Program-made: the position numbers and the translations under genes
Source: Struthidea cinerea
Lineage: Eukaryota; Chordata; Aves; Passeriformes; Corcoracidae
Reading direction: 5' to 3'
DNA: 64,000 bases
Assembly (NCBI GenBank): GCA_013397865.1
Contig: VZTI01000687.1
Location: 299,319 to 363,318 of the forward strand
Shown: one piece after another, positions 26,018 to 38,879 of the stretch
How the letters are laid out: each line of letters opens with the position of its first letter
Numbering within the stretch: the first letter of the stretch is position 1
Notes under the pieces: generated by a model
Told to the model about the DNA's origin: nothing
Database searches by the model: none
The model's input: the letters and a program-made list of their open reading frames with translations, nothing else

Positions 26018-27601
26018 TATTTGAACTCGTGAGGCTTGCTCTGACTCTCTGTTCGCTTTGCATTATACTCAATGGGATCATAAGCCTGGCAAATGAGAAA
26101 TAAACTGAGAATACTGTGATTAAAAATGTACAGTACATAATATAACCTTGCACAACAAAATTAGTACTTTGCTAATTTAGTCCCAAAGCATATTGATTAA
26201 ATGCATTTTACCACTTCAGTGTACACTGGAAAATCCAATTAATATAAAAAAAAGAAAATGAAAACATTCAAGTCACTGAACTCTGGATCATAAATGTTAA
26301 TCCATCCTGCAGTATCTTTTGAATAGAACACACACTAATTTTCTCTCATTGTTACAGAACAGATTTCACATAAAATAATGCTGTAATTGTTTGGGGGGAA
26401 AAAAAGTATTTGCCTTTTTGTGTTTCCTTTGCTCCTCCTTGATTGAATTCATTAAGAAAGGATTTTTTTTTTTCTATCCATAACAGCTTTCAGCAAAGTC
26501 TCCTTAGTTGAGAACTTTTAGTACAAAAAATGCACATTCAGTGTACTAGAAAAAGAAGCTTTGCCCAATATTCAACCGTAGGTATAGAATTTGACCAAGT
26601 GTAGGACTTTGTTTGGACTGTGTCCATGCTAGAGGTAATGGTGAAAGAAATGAGTCTTTCACAGCAGCTGGTTGCCAAGAACTCAGCTTTTCTTAGGTGA
26701 ATGGGAAGAATGAACTTCCAGCCAAAGGCTTTGTGCCAGCATTACCTACAGACAGTGGAAGCAATGGAGTTTTTTATTCGGTATCTAATGATTTATTTCC
26801 TGCTGGAATTTATAAGGCTTAAATTCGGGATATTTGCTACGGATGAAACAATTTTACAGCAAATTCTTGCGTTTTCACCAAGGCTTGGTGCAAAAAGGGA
26901 AACTGCAACTTGGTCTCAGGAATCTCTAGCGAGGGAAGAAGCTGATGGTGCTGTTGCATCCAAGATGGGGAATCTTTTCCAGCAAAGTGTTGCTGCCAAG
27001 GGAATGCAGCAGCTGAGTGAAATGATGAGGAATTTAACATTTCCAGCACTCTTGAGCTCTTGCAATTAGTGATATCGTGACAGGTTTTAGCTGTGTGTTG
27101 GTGTTGGGATCGTGTGTAGAGGAACATTTCCGCAGACAGCGCTTTTATTGCTTCAGCAGTACGGAATTCGTGAGGTACCCGTTAGAATATGTCGCTGTCC
27201 AAGGGAATCTGGATGAGGAGTCCTCCCTTCTGGAGCCATGTCTGCAGGGAAATTCCTGCAGATGTCTTCATTAGTCTCGTGTCCCAGTGACTCCCCCTGT
27301 GCTGTGCTGTGTTGGGTATTGGCCATTTCACGGAGAATCCGTGGAAGAGCCCGTGTGCTCTTCACCCTGCTGCTTGTGGGTGGTCTCAGAAGGTATTTTC
27401 CTGACCCTCCCCCCCCCGCTTTTTTTTTTCTTTTTTTGTGGAAAGAAGAGTAACTGAAGTACTGTAAAAATGAAATGTTGCTCTCAAATGGGCATTAATT
27501 CTGGTGCTGTTATACTTTTCGTCCTCAGACGGGTTAGCCCAGTGAAAGTCTTGTGAATATTATCCCATCATAATTTGTTTGTATGTAAGTATGTTCAGAT
27601 A

Positions 27602-27647
27602 AATACTACTATATGATATATGATAATACTACTATATGGATATATCT
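27602..27647. repeat. imperfect 23-bp tandem duplication
   Basis: AATACTACTATATG occurs at 27602-27615 and again at 27625-27638, each followed by similar ATATAT-rich bases with a one-base shift. It is a short AT-rich local duplication. Confidence 0.85.
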
Positions 27648-29809
27648 AAGGCTTTTTCACTAGGTTCATTTTTATGTTTTTACATGGGCAAGCTTTGCTT
27701 CCATTGCAATAGTATTTTGTGCACCAACAAGCCCATTTGATTTCCAGTGCTTTAAAACATAGTAAGAGTGTGAGGAACCAGGCATTTCAGACTATCCCTT
27801 TTCAGTTTTAAGCATTTTATATGCATTTTAGAATAAGATATATCCCTACCTTTCACCCTATCACTGTACACAGTTAAATATAAAGAAATAGCCTTAATAT
27901 CACAATAATTTATTCTGCGGAGCGTGATCATGATTATTTTATGTTTTCTGGTTTGGGGTGTAATTGTGGCTAGGAAATACATTCTTTCCCAGAATTACTC
28001 AATTCCCAGTTCAAATCAAGTGAGCTAAAGACAGACTTTTCAGACTGTCCTTCATTTCTTTCCGATGCTTTATAGGTATGACCTGGTTTTGCTTTCCTAT
28101 GCACTTCAAGGAACAGCCCAGAAATTTAATACATCTGAGGAGATAGGAACTGGAATGATGGTGCAGGAAGAAGAGAAGAATAATCTAATTCTGCCTGATC
28201 TGGGTGGGGGTGTTGTGGTGATCCTGTAAACCTTAACTTTTGTATTTCTTGATTTTTTGGACAAATTGAGGAACACTTTGTTGGATAGCAAGGGTTCAGT
28301 TAATTCCTTCCCTTTCAGTTTAGTCTTGCGCTGAACTTTGCAGCAGTGCTCCATAGGACTTTGCTAAAAGTCAGATAAACAAATAAATTATATTCCCTCA
28401 GCCTCATCAATGCGTTGGAAACAGGTTGTATTATGGTCTCATGTATTGCACTTATGCATTAGAAGGATAAGTCCTCAGTAGGGAAAAATTTGCCTCATTC
28501 AATGCACCTTTACACAGAGATATTTAATAAAGATCAGACTTACGGAATTTCCGGTCCCTTCTGTTATAAGTGTATAATTTTTTAATACTTTGCTTGTATT
28601 TAAGAAAAAAATAACCTCATAATATTTTTTTTTATTTTAAGAGAAATGTGTATGTCAAATATGTGATATTAATTCCCTAGAAGATATTCATAAACACACT
28701 AACACTTCAGAAGTTAAATAGATAGCGATAAAAAAAATTGAGATGATAATTAAGCCATTCTTTATTTATAGGCTTTATTAGCTGTCATACAAAAAACTGT
28801 TGGTGAGGCCAAATCAGGTTATTCCAGCTTGCTTTCTTCCATCAGCATGTGCCCAAAGAGAGTTATTAGCTCATTTTGGTTTTTCATTGGCAGTCCCAGT
28901 GCGGTTCAGGAAGTGTCTGCCAGCAAATGTCCTTAATATACATGGTTGGAAGGGGAAAAAGAACCACCAAAACCATAAATTTGCCGTATCCTGCTGAACT
29001 GAAAATGTCTTCGTGTGCCACTACTGAGATTATATATTTTTTAAAATTGGCTGTGATGTTTGAATGTTATCTTCTTCTCCTTTGCTACCAGCACTCACAG
29101 ATATCACCTACACAGGCACAAAATTCATATTCATATATTAATTTTTGTCTTTTAAATTCTTTTTTTTTTCTGTGGTGTTTGGAGTTATTTTAATACTTCA
29201 GGCTGGAAAAAATACAATAAAATCCTTCTTTTCTCTCAAATTTTAGGCATAGTGTATTGGAAATTTTATATTTTGAAGTGCTTGTCTTTTGGAATATGTA
29301 TGTGTATATGCTTGACGTGCATCTGCTAGGCTGTTTCAACATTATGTTTGCAAAACGAATCTATCAGAAATAAAAGGCAAAGGGGTGATGGAGATTTTTT
29401 TTTTAAGAGAAAGGAAAGAAAAAATTCTGCCAATTCTTTTTCCTTGCATGAAATTCCCTGCATGACAAAATAATGGCAATTAATGATATGCCTTTTTTAG
29501 TAATGCCTTGCTTGTGGAGAGTTATTGAACTTTGTTAAATACCTGTTGTTTAGCAGCCCAGAGTTGTCCGTATTTTGCAGAAGCATGACAGGATTATTAA
29601 CTGTACAGTTGTATTATGGGGTTTAACGAACAAATGTTTTTCAAGTCTAATTTATTCTTAACGAGAGTAGTGTTAATTCATTTTGAGTTTTGCCTGGGAG
29701 GTGAGACCTCCAAAATTGTCCCAAAGGTGATAGCATACTTTTATTTTAGTGCAATGACTTTTTAGCACGTTGCATCATTGCATGTATTTATTCATCACCC
29801 TTACACCAT

Positions 29810-31480
29810 CCCCGAAAAGCGAGATTAGGCACAGGGATCAATCCAGCCCACCTCTGAGGAGCTCTGCTAGTGTTTAACCACAGCCCTGCACATCATCTCA
29901 GGACAAGAAGTGGAGGAAACAACAAACATTCAAAACCACGTTAGAGATTAAGGACGGCAGAACTTAATTGCGTGATTAAATATTAGTCGGCTTTCCTATG
30001 GCAACAAAAAGTGGCATGGGATTTTTTTTAATTCCTAGAAATACTTTGTACTTGTTTCTTAGCTTATCAACAGCATGTTGTGGCTGTGTCAGGCAGAAAC
30101 ATTAGCTTGTGAATTAGCCCTGAGGCACTGTCCTATATACCGCTATGGAAGCGCCTGGTGTGGGATCCACTGACTCAGAGGAAGAGTGCCTCCTGCTGAT
30201 TCTGTCTTCAATCCAAACACTGACCTTGCTCCCCTGACGGGATTTGACAGGTTTACAACCCACGGGTGTGGCTGTCATAGCATCATTTTCCCCCCCTTTT
30301 AGCTTCTTCTCTAATAAACTTGTTAAATGTTTTGCATTAATAGAGAAACTTATGCAATGGGTGTCTCGCTGTCTTTGACAACTCATTCAATGTCAACCAT
30401 CAACAATTTTCCTTTAATGGACACGTAACATCCCTGGTGTGATGATATTTTTTTTTTTTTTAAACTTTTGGTGTCAGATTGATAAGCCTGTGAAATAGAA
30501 TAGCTACACATAATGCCGCTTTATCCTCACAATTGACAGTGAGGCAGTGAAGCAGAACCTCAAGAAAAGCGACCCAGTTCTGCATGTGTAACCACACAAG
30601 AACCCAGACTGGTCCCCAGTCCCAACTAACGTCACAGCTTCATGACATCTGAGCAAATAATAGGCAGAGAGTGTGAGTTTGTGAAAGTAATTATATAAAG
30701 CTGATGGCAGGGGACAAAAAGAAGTGGGGTGGGGGGAGAAAGCGAGCGGTTTCAGCGCTTTGACAATGTCCACAGCTGTGATGTCATAGGCACAAAGATG
30801 ATAATAAAATTTGGCCAATGTGGTGTCAACTACACCTTGCTCCTTTTGTCTTTTCCCTCGTATAATTTTGTATCCATGTGTGAATCGGCTCATTAGTGGA
30901 GGAGAGTGAAAATTGAGGTCAGGGTATTTAAACCTGACCTGTGCAAAGGCCATGCAATGCCTAAGCCCACCGGGGGTTTCACTTCAGAGCCCTGGACCAC
31001 CCTTGAAGGTGACACCAATTCAAGCCTCATTTTATAAAGGCCTTATTAATTATTGTCTTTATAAGAAGGAGAAGCCATATAAAGAAATGTGTCATTCTTA
31101 GAGTAGGAGTAGGCAGAAAAAAAAAAAGAGAGAAAGAGAGAAAGAAACAGAAGATCAAAAGAGAGCTTTTTTTTCCCTTTTGCTTTTCATGCCTCAGAAC
31201 CTCAAAGGAGGTCGGGGAACAATCAGGCTTAGGGGTCTCGTGTGCTTTCTGGCAATTAGACTCAGCTGATGGGCTGAAAGGGATTGAATGGCAGGGTTCA
31301 AGGCCCTTCTCCAGAGCTTCAGACAACAGGCTTTTCCAAAGCAGCAGAGCAGCAGACACCACTGAAATAATTTCAAATGGAGACTTACAGCCAGGGATTC
31401 ATTAATTCACCGGCCTAAACAATTACTGGAACATATAATGTCTCTATATACACTTTGATAAAGACTGTCATCCTAGACCT
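29810..31480. promoter_or_regulatory. candidate conserved non-coding block
   Basis: The stretch is non-repetitive, with mixed composition and several retained CpGs (for example near 29815, 29940 and 31390), and holds homeodomain-like words such as ATTCATTAATTCA near 31396. The largest frame of the window (149 codons, minus, 30504-30953) lies inside it but shows no known domain. Such texture is typical of vertebrate developmental enhancers. That is inference from texture only. Poly(T) at 30448-30461 and A/G-rich simple sequence at about 31118-31160 interrupt it. Confidence 0.4.
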
Positions 31481-32718
31481 TCATTTTCCCCATTTTTATT
31501 AGAGATTTTTAATGTCAGGTTTGAAAAGAACCTTTTATTTCTTCAATTATCAAATTAAACCTTTTATTTTTTTTTCACTGGCCGGGGGGGGGGAGGGAAT
31601 ATAAATTCCAGAATTTTTGTTTTATGGCTACAATTGATTTGAATTACAAGAGAAGACTGAGAAAGTTTTGTAAAGCATCCTTAAATACTCAGTCATAAAT
31701 AGGATGGGAGCCTCAGTAGCAAGAGATCCCATCCTCCTCCTTCGTCTCTTTAAAGAGGGTGGTCTGGGACAAATAGATTTAAATGAGCTTGATGTGAGAG
31801 AATTAGCTAATAAGGGACATGCAGCAGAGCACTCTATACAGGCTGCATTTGCTGCTGGAATGGTGTGAACTGTGAAAACTGAATTAATGCACTTTTAGTA
31901 CAATTGAAATGTTTTTAAAATAAGAGAACAATATATTATTGTAATTTTTTTCCTAGTGTAAGATTAGATGCACTCAGAGGTGAAAGGTTATAGTGCAGAC
32001 CTGTGGTTCACTTATAAAATGTACCTGAGTGTCCCTGTGAAGATTAGAGGTAGGCAGGGATAGGTCCCTCCAGTGCACTTTTGGAAGGGACTGGGTGTGC
32101 TTGGTAGAGGAAACACGGACCTAGAAGAAACCTGTCCTGTGCTGAGGCAGATATAAAGTCTAATTAGGCACAGTCAAAAGTGGGGTTTGAATGGAAAATT
32201 GGATTTTTGACTAAATTAAGTTTTTTGTGTCTCTGTTCCTCAGACACTTGTTTGGTGGGGTTGTTTGGTTGTTTGTTTTTATTGGGGGAGAAACTACAAA
32301 ACTCAGCATGTTTTAACAGCGAACTATTTCAACTGAAAATATTTTGATTGGAAATTACCATCGTCATGGCACTTAGAAGTGCTGGTTCTCATGCCCTGCT
32401 CAGCCAGCCATCACCTCCCCTGCCCTGCAGTGCAGCGTGGGACACACCACCTGACCAGCTAGCTCAGGTCATAGAGCAACAGGAGGCTTTTTACTTATGA
32501 TTTTGAAAGAATTCACTGACTTGTTCACCATGCTGAACACTGTGTTAGAAGAATCCAGCATCCTCTAACCACAAAGGTTTGCTTGATATTGATGGGGTCC
32601 TTGCCTCACTCCTGTGCCAAAGCCCTGCTGATGTTTGCAAGTCCCAACCATAGCATGAATATTCCCATGCAGAAAAACAGTGTTGGGAAGGAAGCCTGCC
32701 TAGTATATGATTCCAGTT
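31481..32718. other. non-coding DNA before the LTR
   Basis: A run of ten G lies at 31584-31593 after a T run. The part at 31690-31920 is unique and could belong to the preceding candidate regulatory block. No gene or transposon is recognised. Confidence 0.5.
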
Positions 32719-33046
32719 GTGTCATGGTTTAACCTCAGGCAGCAGCTCAGCCCCATGGAGCCACTTGCTCACTTCCCCTCAGTGAGATGGGGGAGAGAAT
32801 TAGAAAGGTAAAAGGGAGAAATCTCGTTGGGTTGGGTTGAGATGAAGACAATTTAACAGGTGGAGCAAAAAATGCATGTGCAGAGAAAGCAAAACAAGGA
32901 AGTCATTCCCCACTTTCCATGGGTGTTCAGCCATCTCTGGGAAAGCAGGGCTCCATCACACATTAACAGTGGCTTGGGAAAACAAACTCCATCATTCCGA
33001 ACATCCCACTTCCTCCTTCTTCCCCAGCTCCGTATTCTGAGCATGA
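32719..33046 (+). mobile_element. avian endogenous retrovirus LTR fragment (no genes)
   Basis: It begins with TGTCATGGTTTAACCTCAGG, the TG start expected of an LTR, followed by GCAGCTCAGCCCCATGGAGC, TCAGTGAGATGGGGGAGAGA, a GGGTTGAGATGAAGACAATTT-like word and, further on, GTGTTCAGCCATCTCTGGGA, AGCAGGGCTCCATCACACAT and ATTCTGAGCATGACAC. I know this word order from a widespread LTR of passerine genomes. Similarity ends after GCATGACAC, so the 3' part is missing or diverged. No gag, pol or env sequence lies next to it, so it is a truncated solo LTR. Orientation is inferred from the TG start. Confidence 0.8.
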
Positions 33047-34229
33047 CACACAAGTGTGAGGCACCGAGATCCTCAGCACAGGCTTGTAGTAACTATAACT
33101 TAATTCGTCTTGGTCCTATTCTGGAATTTAAGAGACAAGCTAAATCAAAGCAAATAGAGCCAAATGATGCACCTGGGAATTGGTGTAATTCCTGAAACCA
33201 TGATACCACCAGAGGGTATCCATCAACCAAGATGATGATGATGGGGATCACATGGATATTTACTACACACCTAATACACCTGGGAATGCTGTCTTAAGTG
33301 GGCTATTTTGGATTCCTTGGAAGGGGAGAAGGAGGGATACAGAAAGGTGGGGTGGGTTAAAGTGAGCCACTGTGAGTTATTGTGAGTAAGAGCTCTTTCC
33401 ATTACAACAAATGAGCACTGTAATGAGATTCATTGAGGGAAGTCGCAGCTCTATTGTACTCGAGGCTTACTTAATAGATGAAGCTAACAAGACTAGAGAT
33501 TAGAGTTGTCTGTTCTGTATGTCTGTATAGTATCCAGGCCAAAGAATTTCTTTCCACTGCACACCTTTGTGTGTGACTCTTGGTTGTAGTTGTCTGGTTA
33601 TCAGATGAAAATCATTCTTTTTGATAATTTGGAACTGGAGTCTTGGGTATTTATTGAGCTTATTTTTTGTTTCTCATGGGTATAACAGTACTGTGCAGTG
33701 CTAGCTGGCATTAAATACACTTTGAGACTGTTCATTTGTAATCTGTAAAAACTCTTCCACCCAGGCTAGACTATAAAGATAAAGTTTCTTATGTCTTTTT
33801 GTCACTTGCCTGTTGAACTTATTTTTGTGACCTCTACTTACCTTCATCGTGCAGCTTTCCCCTCTGATGGATATTGTTTGAAACTCCACCACGGTCCCTG
33901 TGTCCATCTTTTCTGAGGTATTAATGCTCTGTGTTTGCTGCAAGGCTAGAGGCTCCCATATAATTGCATTTTTGTACTTCCCTATTCTCCCCTGTGGTTG
34001 AATTCTTGCATATTTCAGCCTTCTAGATTTAAATTGCCTTTTTAGTACAAAATGGTATCAGTTCTGCCTCAAAACGTGAGGAAGATCTTGAAGAAGGAGG
34101 TGCAAAATCCTGTTTAGTTACCCCTGCTTTAACCACATCAGTCCAGTGGCTGTGGGTACCACAAATGTTATCAGTAGACACCTGTCAGGACCATTCTGCT
34201 CAGTGTTTGCTTCACAGTATGGGACATGA
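33047..34229. other. non-coding DNA after the LTR
   Basis: Unique AT-rich sequence with a short GATGATGAT run near 33232. No gene or repeat is recognised. Confidence 0.55.
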
Positions 34230-34600
34230 GTGAAATTACCTCCCCCGAAGTGTCTCTCCCTATGCTTTTTGAGACTATTCTTTCAACTCAACCCACCAGC
34301 CACCTTCAGCTGTAATCTGTCTCTTCCCCACCATCCTGCCCCGTTCCCAAAGCAAGCCTCTTTGTCCTTGCCCACTGCCCATTTACACCATTCTCAATCA
34401 ATCTTCATTGAATGCAGCGGTACATCATTAACTTGTCTTCCGGCAAGGCACTTAACCCCCTCCACCCTGGAGCAGATTCATTACCTTGCCATCTTCCCGT
34501 GGGCGCTGCCATCCGCACTTGACTCGGGCTATTACTTAGGCACACGATTCATCATCCACATGGGTGGTTCTCTGCTCCCGGCCAAATTGGCGTGACAGTA
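34230..34600. promoter_or_regulatory. candidate conserved non-coding block
   Basis: Unique, C-rich sequence with several CpGs (near 34246, 34440, 34498, 34515 and 34525) and homeodomain-like words (CATCATTAACTTG). A 121-codon frame crosses it on the plus strand without a known motif. The texture fits a constrained regulatory element, but this is inference. Confidence 0.3.
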
Positions 34601-35109
34601 TCTGGGGCATTTTACAAGGAGATATCCCAAGGAAAAGGCCCTGCTCGGGAAGTTTGTCTGCAGACAAAACTAGTGCTGACCCTGCTCCTCTCCCTTGTCA
34701 CCCAGTAGACACAGGAGTCATGATGCAGCCCTTTCTTCTCCGTGGTCATGGTTGCTTTTGGCATGCTCTGAACCAGGGGTGAGCTTTGTATAGGGGCCAT
34801 GATGCAAAATTCATCCCAATTTTGTTATTTCTCAAATTTGCATGTTTTCTACTGTCTGTTTTGTGTATTATTATCCAGACAAATTTGTAAGTCTTATGTC
34901 TGTAATGTACAGTATTTTTATACTTGTATTGGTATCAGACCTGAAATCCAGAAAACCCATCCTTCTCTCTCATGAGTGGATAAATATTAGAACTATTCTT
35001 TTTTGGGTTCATCACTCTAGGGGCCTTATTTTACTCATACTTTGCTCTTTTTATTTTTGATTTCTTCATGCTAGTTTGAAAGGAAATTGAGCAGCTGAGG
35101 TAGTTCTTT
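34601..35109. other. non-coding DNA, nothing recognised
   Basis: Unique sequence. Frames of about 70 codons are hydrophobic only because of T-rich composition. Confidence 0.5.
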
Positions 35110-35290
35110 TATTGCTGAAAAGTCCCTCAATAATTCTGAGTTTATAACCCACTGTACAATCACTGGTCTGACTTTGATAATCACACGTCACATTATGATT
35201 ACCAAGAAATAACTGAAGAGTGATTATGCAAATCCTGGAGTTCTAATTGGCTAATAATGACTTTAAGACAGAGTACAATGATTCATATGT
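35110..35290. promoter_or_regulatory. candidate enhancer with POU octamer
   Basis: The exact POU octamer ATGCAAAT lies at 35226-35233, close to several homeodomain-like words (TTCTAATTGGCTAATAATGA) and CACACGTCACATTATGATTA. The segment is unique and AT-rich without microsatellites. The cluster suggests an enhancer bound by POU and homeodomain factors. Single words like these also occur by chance in AT-rich DNA. Confidence 0.35.
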
Positions 35291-38249
35291 TGTGTGTTTT
35301 TGAGGGGAAAAATCCAAAGTAATTATGTAAATCAGTTGCCTGTAACAACTAGTCAGATGCAAAGCTTTGTTTGGATACAGAGAGCGCTCGGTAATGCATC
35401 AAAACTGGAGCATCCCTGTGATGCACAGAGGCAGTTCCACTTCAAATGTGCTGTATTGTGGATAGGGACTGATTTAATTCCTTCCAGCCAACTGTTATTT
35501 CTTGCACTATCCTTGAGGAAGCTAAAACAACCCTCCAAGCTCACATATATGTTTAAGGTGATTGTTTAGCCCAGGAGATAAATGGGAAAGGAAAAATTCC
35601 ATTTTCTAAAGAAGGATTGTAAAGCGATAATACAGTTCTTCTTCTCTTTTTGTTTCCTGCTTAAGATTCTGTGTCACAGCCAGATTTATTCACTATTAAA
35701 GATACTCTTCATTAGTAACCTTAGAATAAAAGCTTCTCTTTAGCTTTTCTCCTGCCATGCTGTTATAGGACCTCTAGGCTCTCTCTGTAAGTTCTACATG
35801 TTATTCTTATTAACGCTGATTTTAAAAAATAACTCTCATGTGGGATGTAGATTTTTTTTCTGAGATTCATTGAAGAAATCCTGCTCTGCCTTCCTCACAC
35901 TGAATATCAATTATTGGCAGTTTGATACAACTTCCGTACAAAGTATTAGGAATTGTAAATAACTTTCACAAACCTTTATTCTACCTAAAATAAGCATAGT
36001 TTGGGCGGTATCACGGTGAATACTAAAATTTCACATCAGGTTTCTCTTGGGAAACATGCTTGGAGTAGGGAGCTGGAGACAAGATAGTGGTTTCATGATA
36101 GCCATGAAGAGATGTGGTTTAACATTAAAGTGATTTCAGCCAAGGCTCTGGCTGAGAGCACTGCTGCCCAGTCTTCATGTGACTCACTGCTTGGACGCCC
36201 AATACATGTATTTAATGGGAAACCTGGCTTTGATATAGGTGTATTCTCTATACTAGGCCTTGAAAGGAGTTTGTTTCTACTGACGTTACTGGTCCACTGT
36301 GGGCTTGATTCAGGGTAATGCATTGGCTTTGTTGATCTGTCAGTCCTCTGTCTCTCTAGAATGGGGGAAGTTCAGACCCACAGACAAGATGAGTAAGAGA
36401 AGAGTGAGGCAACAAAGTCATCACGCATTCAGAACGTCTTCTGTGCAGACACAGACTTTGTTTTAATACTTTGCTTTTATATTTCTCCTAGCTCACAGTT
36501 TGGGCCTCTCCGTAGAAGGGGAAAGACTTTACAACTTCTGTCTACACCTTCCAACAGAGTTTCCACTTGCTGTAACAAATCAGACGTGAATCCTTAGCGG
36601 AGCAGATTAGCTTGTATATAGGAATCTGGTACCCTTTTAATGCTGCTGATAGAGGGTAATGAATGTGAGAAGGAAAGGAGAAAGGAAGAGAGAAGGGGAA
36701 CATGTTCCCCATGAAGGGCAGCTGGGGAAAAAAGTGATCTTTAAATGACTGAAAAAAATGTTAAGAGAGAAGGCAAGGAAAAAAAAAAGGTAGGTGAGGA
36801 AAGGTGGAGACCCAGAACACTGCAAAGCCCCTGCAGGCCGGTGAAGAAGTTTCTAGTGATTTAGTGCAGTTTTGGTCTGACACACAGTGAGCAGTTGAGC
36901 AATACCCTGAAGCTGAAGCATTTGTCTGCACAACATGCAGACCTGGCAATGCCAAAATATTTTGCAGGTAGGTCTCTGCTTTGCTGGATTGATTGTGTAG
37001 GTGGGGTTCTTGGATGTCAAAATGAATTATATTTCAGTATAAAATTTCATCACTCTTTTATGTTTAGGAAAAAAAAATCCAACTAATCCCATGTGATGGT
37101 TGTAAGAGGCATTGAGAATTTATCTACATTTTTGGGCTTCTCCATACAAAAATAATTCAGCATTTGGAAATTAAACATCCATGAAAATTTAATGGCTTTC
37201 ATTTTTTACTGGAATGACACGTGTCATTTCACAGTTTAGTGTTAATGGAGAAGAGCAGGGATCTAGGAGTTTGTTGTGCAGACAGTGTACAGACAATTTT
37301 ATGCCTGTTGTATCATGAGGGGGGCAGGACAGGATGTGCATGTCCCATTTTCTTCCTTGAAGGACACCTGATGCCATGAAGTCTGTAGATTCTGTGAGAT
37401 TATAGCCCTGTTCTTTGTGCCTTGGCCTCAAAAAGACAGCTTCACCCCCTTTCCTGCCTGTTTGAGACTTCTAAGGGAACATACTTTCTTTCAACAATTT
37501 GGGCCCTGGCTCCTGCTATACTCTGGCTTGGTGTTTGTAGGTAAAGGTGGATGTGGATGTTCCAGTTGGGATTGGCAGGGCATTCTGTTCCCCTGGTGTC
37601 TGCTTTGCATAAGAATGAATAAATGTGCCAAATTTCAGATGTAAGTGATGTGCCTGGGGACTGCGCTTCTCTCCCATAGGTGAATATATTCAAAAATATA
37701 GAAGCCATCAGTCTTCTGGGTATTTTAAAGCAGGAGGAGGATGAAATGTCAGGACCCCGAAGCAAACCGGGCTGCCAACATATCTCTAGACCATCCCAAT
37801 CTGTAATCAAATTGTGCTCTTTTGATTGATCCACTCAGCCATGCCCAAGCAACTGTCTGCTGAATCAAATTCAATGCTGTGTGTGGCTCAGTCATGTGAA
37901 AATAGTGCCCTAAAAGCGATAAAGTTTAAAAATATAATGTATACCTTAAAAGCTGAGAAAACGAAGAAGAGTTTAAAAAATAGCTTTTTGAGAAAATTGG
38001 TGGTGGTATTTACTTCTTTCGTTACTTGTTAACCAGAATTTTGTCTGACCTAAGGCTAGACTTGAGATGCAAAATGCTGGTTTTTCAAAGCAACAGCAAA
38101 GGTATTTAAATAAAGAAGTAGTTTTGGGGCATTGGCCATTAATTTCAGATATGAACAAAGGAAAAAGATGCAGATGGAAATGAGAGAAGTAGAAGAGCTG
38201 CCTATTTCATTGTTGTAAAAAGGGTGAAGAGAAGATGACAGGGCTTGTG
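35291..38249. other. non-coding DNA, no gene recognised
   Basis: No transposon or gene is recognised. Short A-rich and purine-rich tracts occur near 36660-36790. A 130-codon frame on the minus strand (37442-37834) has no known domain and is overlapped by a plus-strand frame. Confidence 0.55.
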
Positions 38250-38720
38250 TGGAACTTCTATGCATTAGTATTTTTACGCTGGCCAAAATTGGCCAGATCC
38301 CCTTCCCACGCCCTGCTTCCCAAATCTCACCCCATTCAGGCTGCGCTGCTGTGTGCCCGTTTATTGTGTTTAACAGCGGTTATGTTTCAGTAATGCTTTA
38401 TTTATGTGTCTGGCTTGGAAAAGTCTTTGGCTGAAAGTCACAATTTCAATGACGATTTTTATTTTTTTTCAGCTTGCCACTTAAAATATGATCAAGCATA
38501 CGGGTGAGCTACACAAAATTTTTTTCAGTGAACATTTGAAATCACAGCAAAACCTGATTGTTCCATCTTATTAGCCACGTCTTGTTTGATGTAGCATGTT
38601 TTTCTAACCCGGTATCACTTCCATCTGAAGCTGCACCACAGAGAACACAAAGGTTTCAGTATTGAAGTTGAAGGAGCACTGAAGGGCATCTTACAAATGC
38701 TACTTTGTCACCTAGCAGGA
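38250..38720. promoter_or_regulatory. candidate conserved non-coding block with NFI-like dyad
   Basis: It contains the dyad CTGGCCAA-AA-TTGGCCAG (38279-38296), eight paired bases with a two-base centre and TGGCCAA half sites like those of NFI factors, though their arrangement is inverted relative to the usual NFI palindrome. The rest is unique with scattered CpGs and a TCAATGACGATTTTTATT word. Regulatory function is inferred from texture only. Confidence 0.35.
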
Positions 38721-38879
38721 GTTCTTGGAAATTTTTCAATGTTTTTCTTTTCTTTTGTGAACGGACATAAAGTGCCTCTTTCAAACCCAGCTAGGGTTTC
38801 ATTCCTGCTTCTGTGATTCTCTGAGGTGCATTAGTTGAGGCTGGCAAACTTTTAGACTCCAGGGAATACAAAGCAAGAT

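Larger units (their letters stand above)
25540..29809. other. non-coding DNA, no gene recognised
   Basis: Apart from the hairpin at 25988-26017 and the small duplication at 27602-27647, I recognise nothing. Simple tracts include a T run near 26463, C then T runs at 27409-27430 and T runs near 29160. A 122-codon frame (26701-27069, plus) starts with a hydrophobic stretch, but has no domain I know and no visible splice or promoter context. Confidence 0.6.

Noticed and set aside
26701..27069. 122-codon plus-strand frame with a hydrophobic N-terminal part
   Set aside because: It could suggest a small membrane protein, but I see no promoter or splice context and no family resemblance.
27602..27647. 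CRISPR-like or regularly spaced repeat array
   Set aside because: Only two imperfect AT-rich copies directly adjoining, without spacers.
30504..30953. 149-codon minus-strand open frame as a gene
   Set aside because: No domain I know and no visible splice or promoter context. A frame of this size is expected by chance in 64 kb read in six frames.
37442..37834. 130-codon minus-strand open frame
   Set aside because: No known motif, and overlapped by a plus-strand frame.
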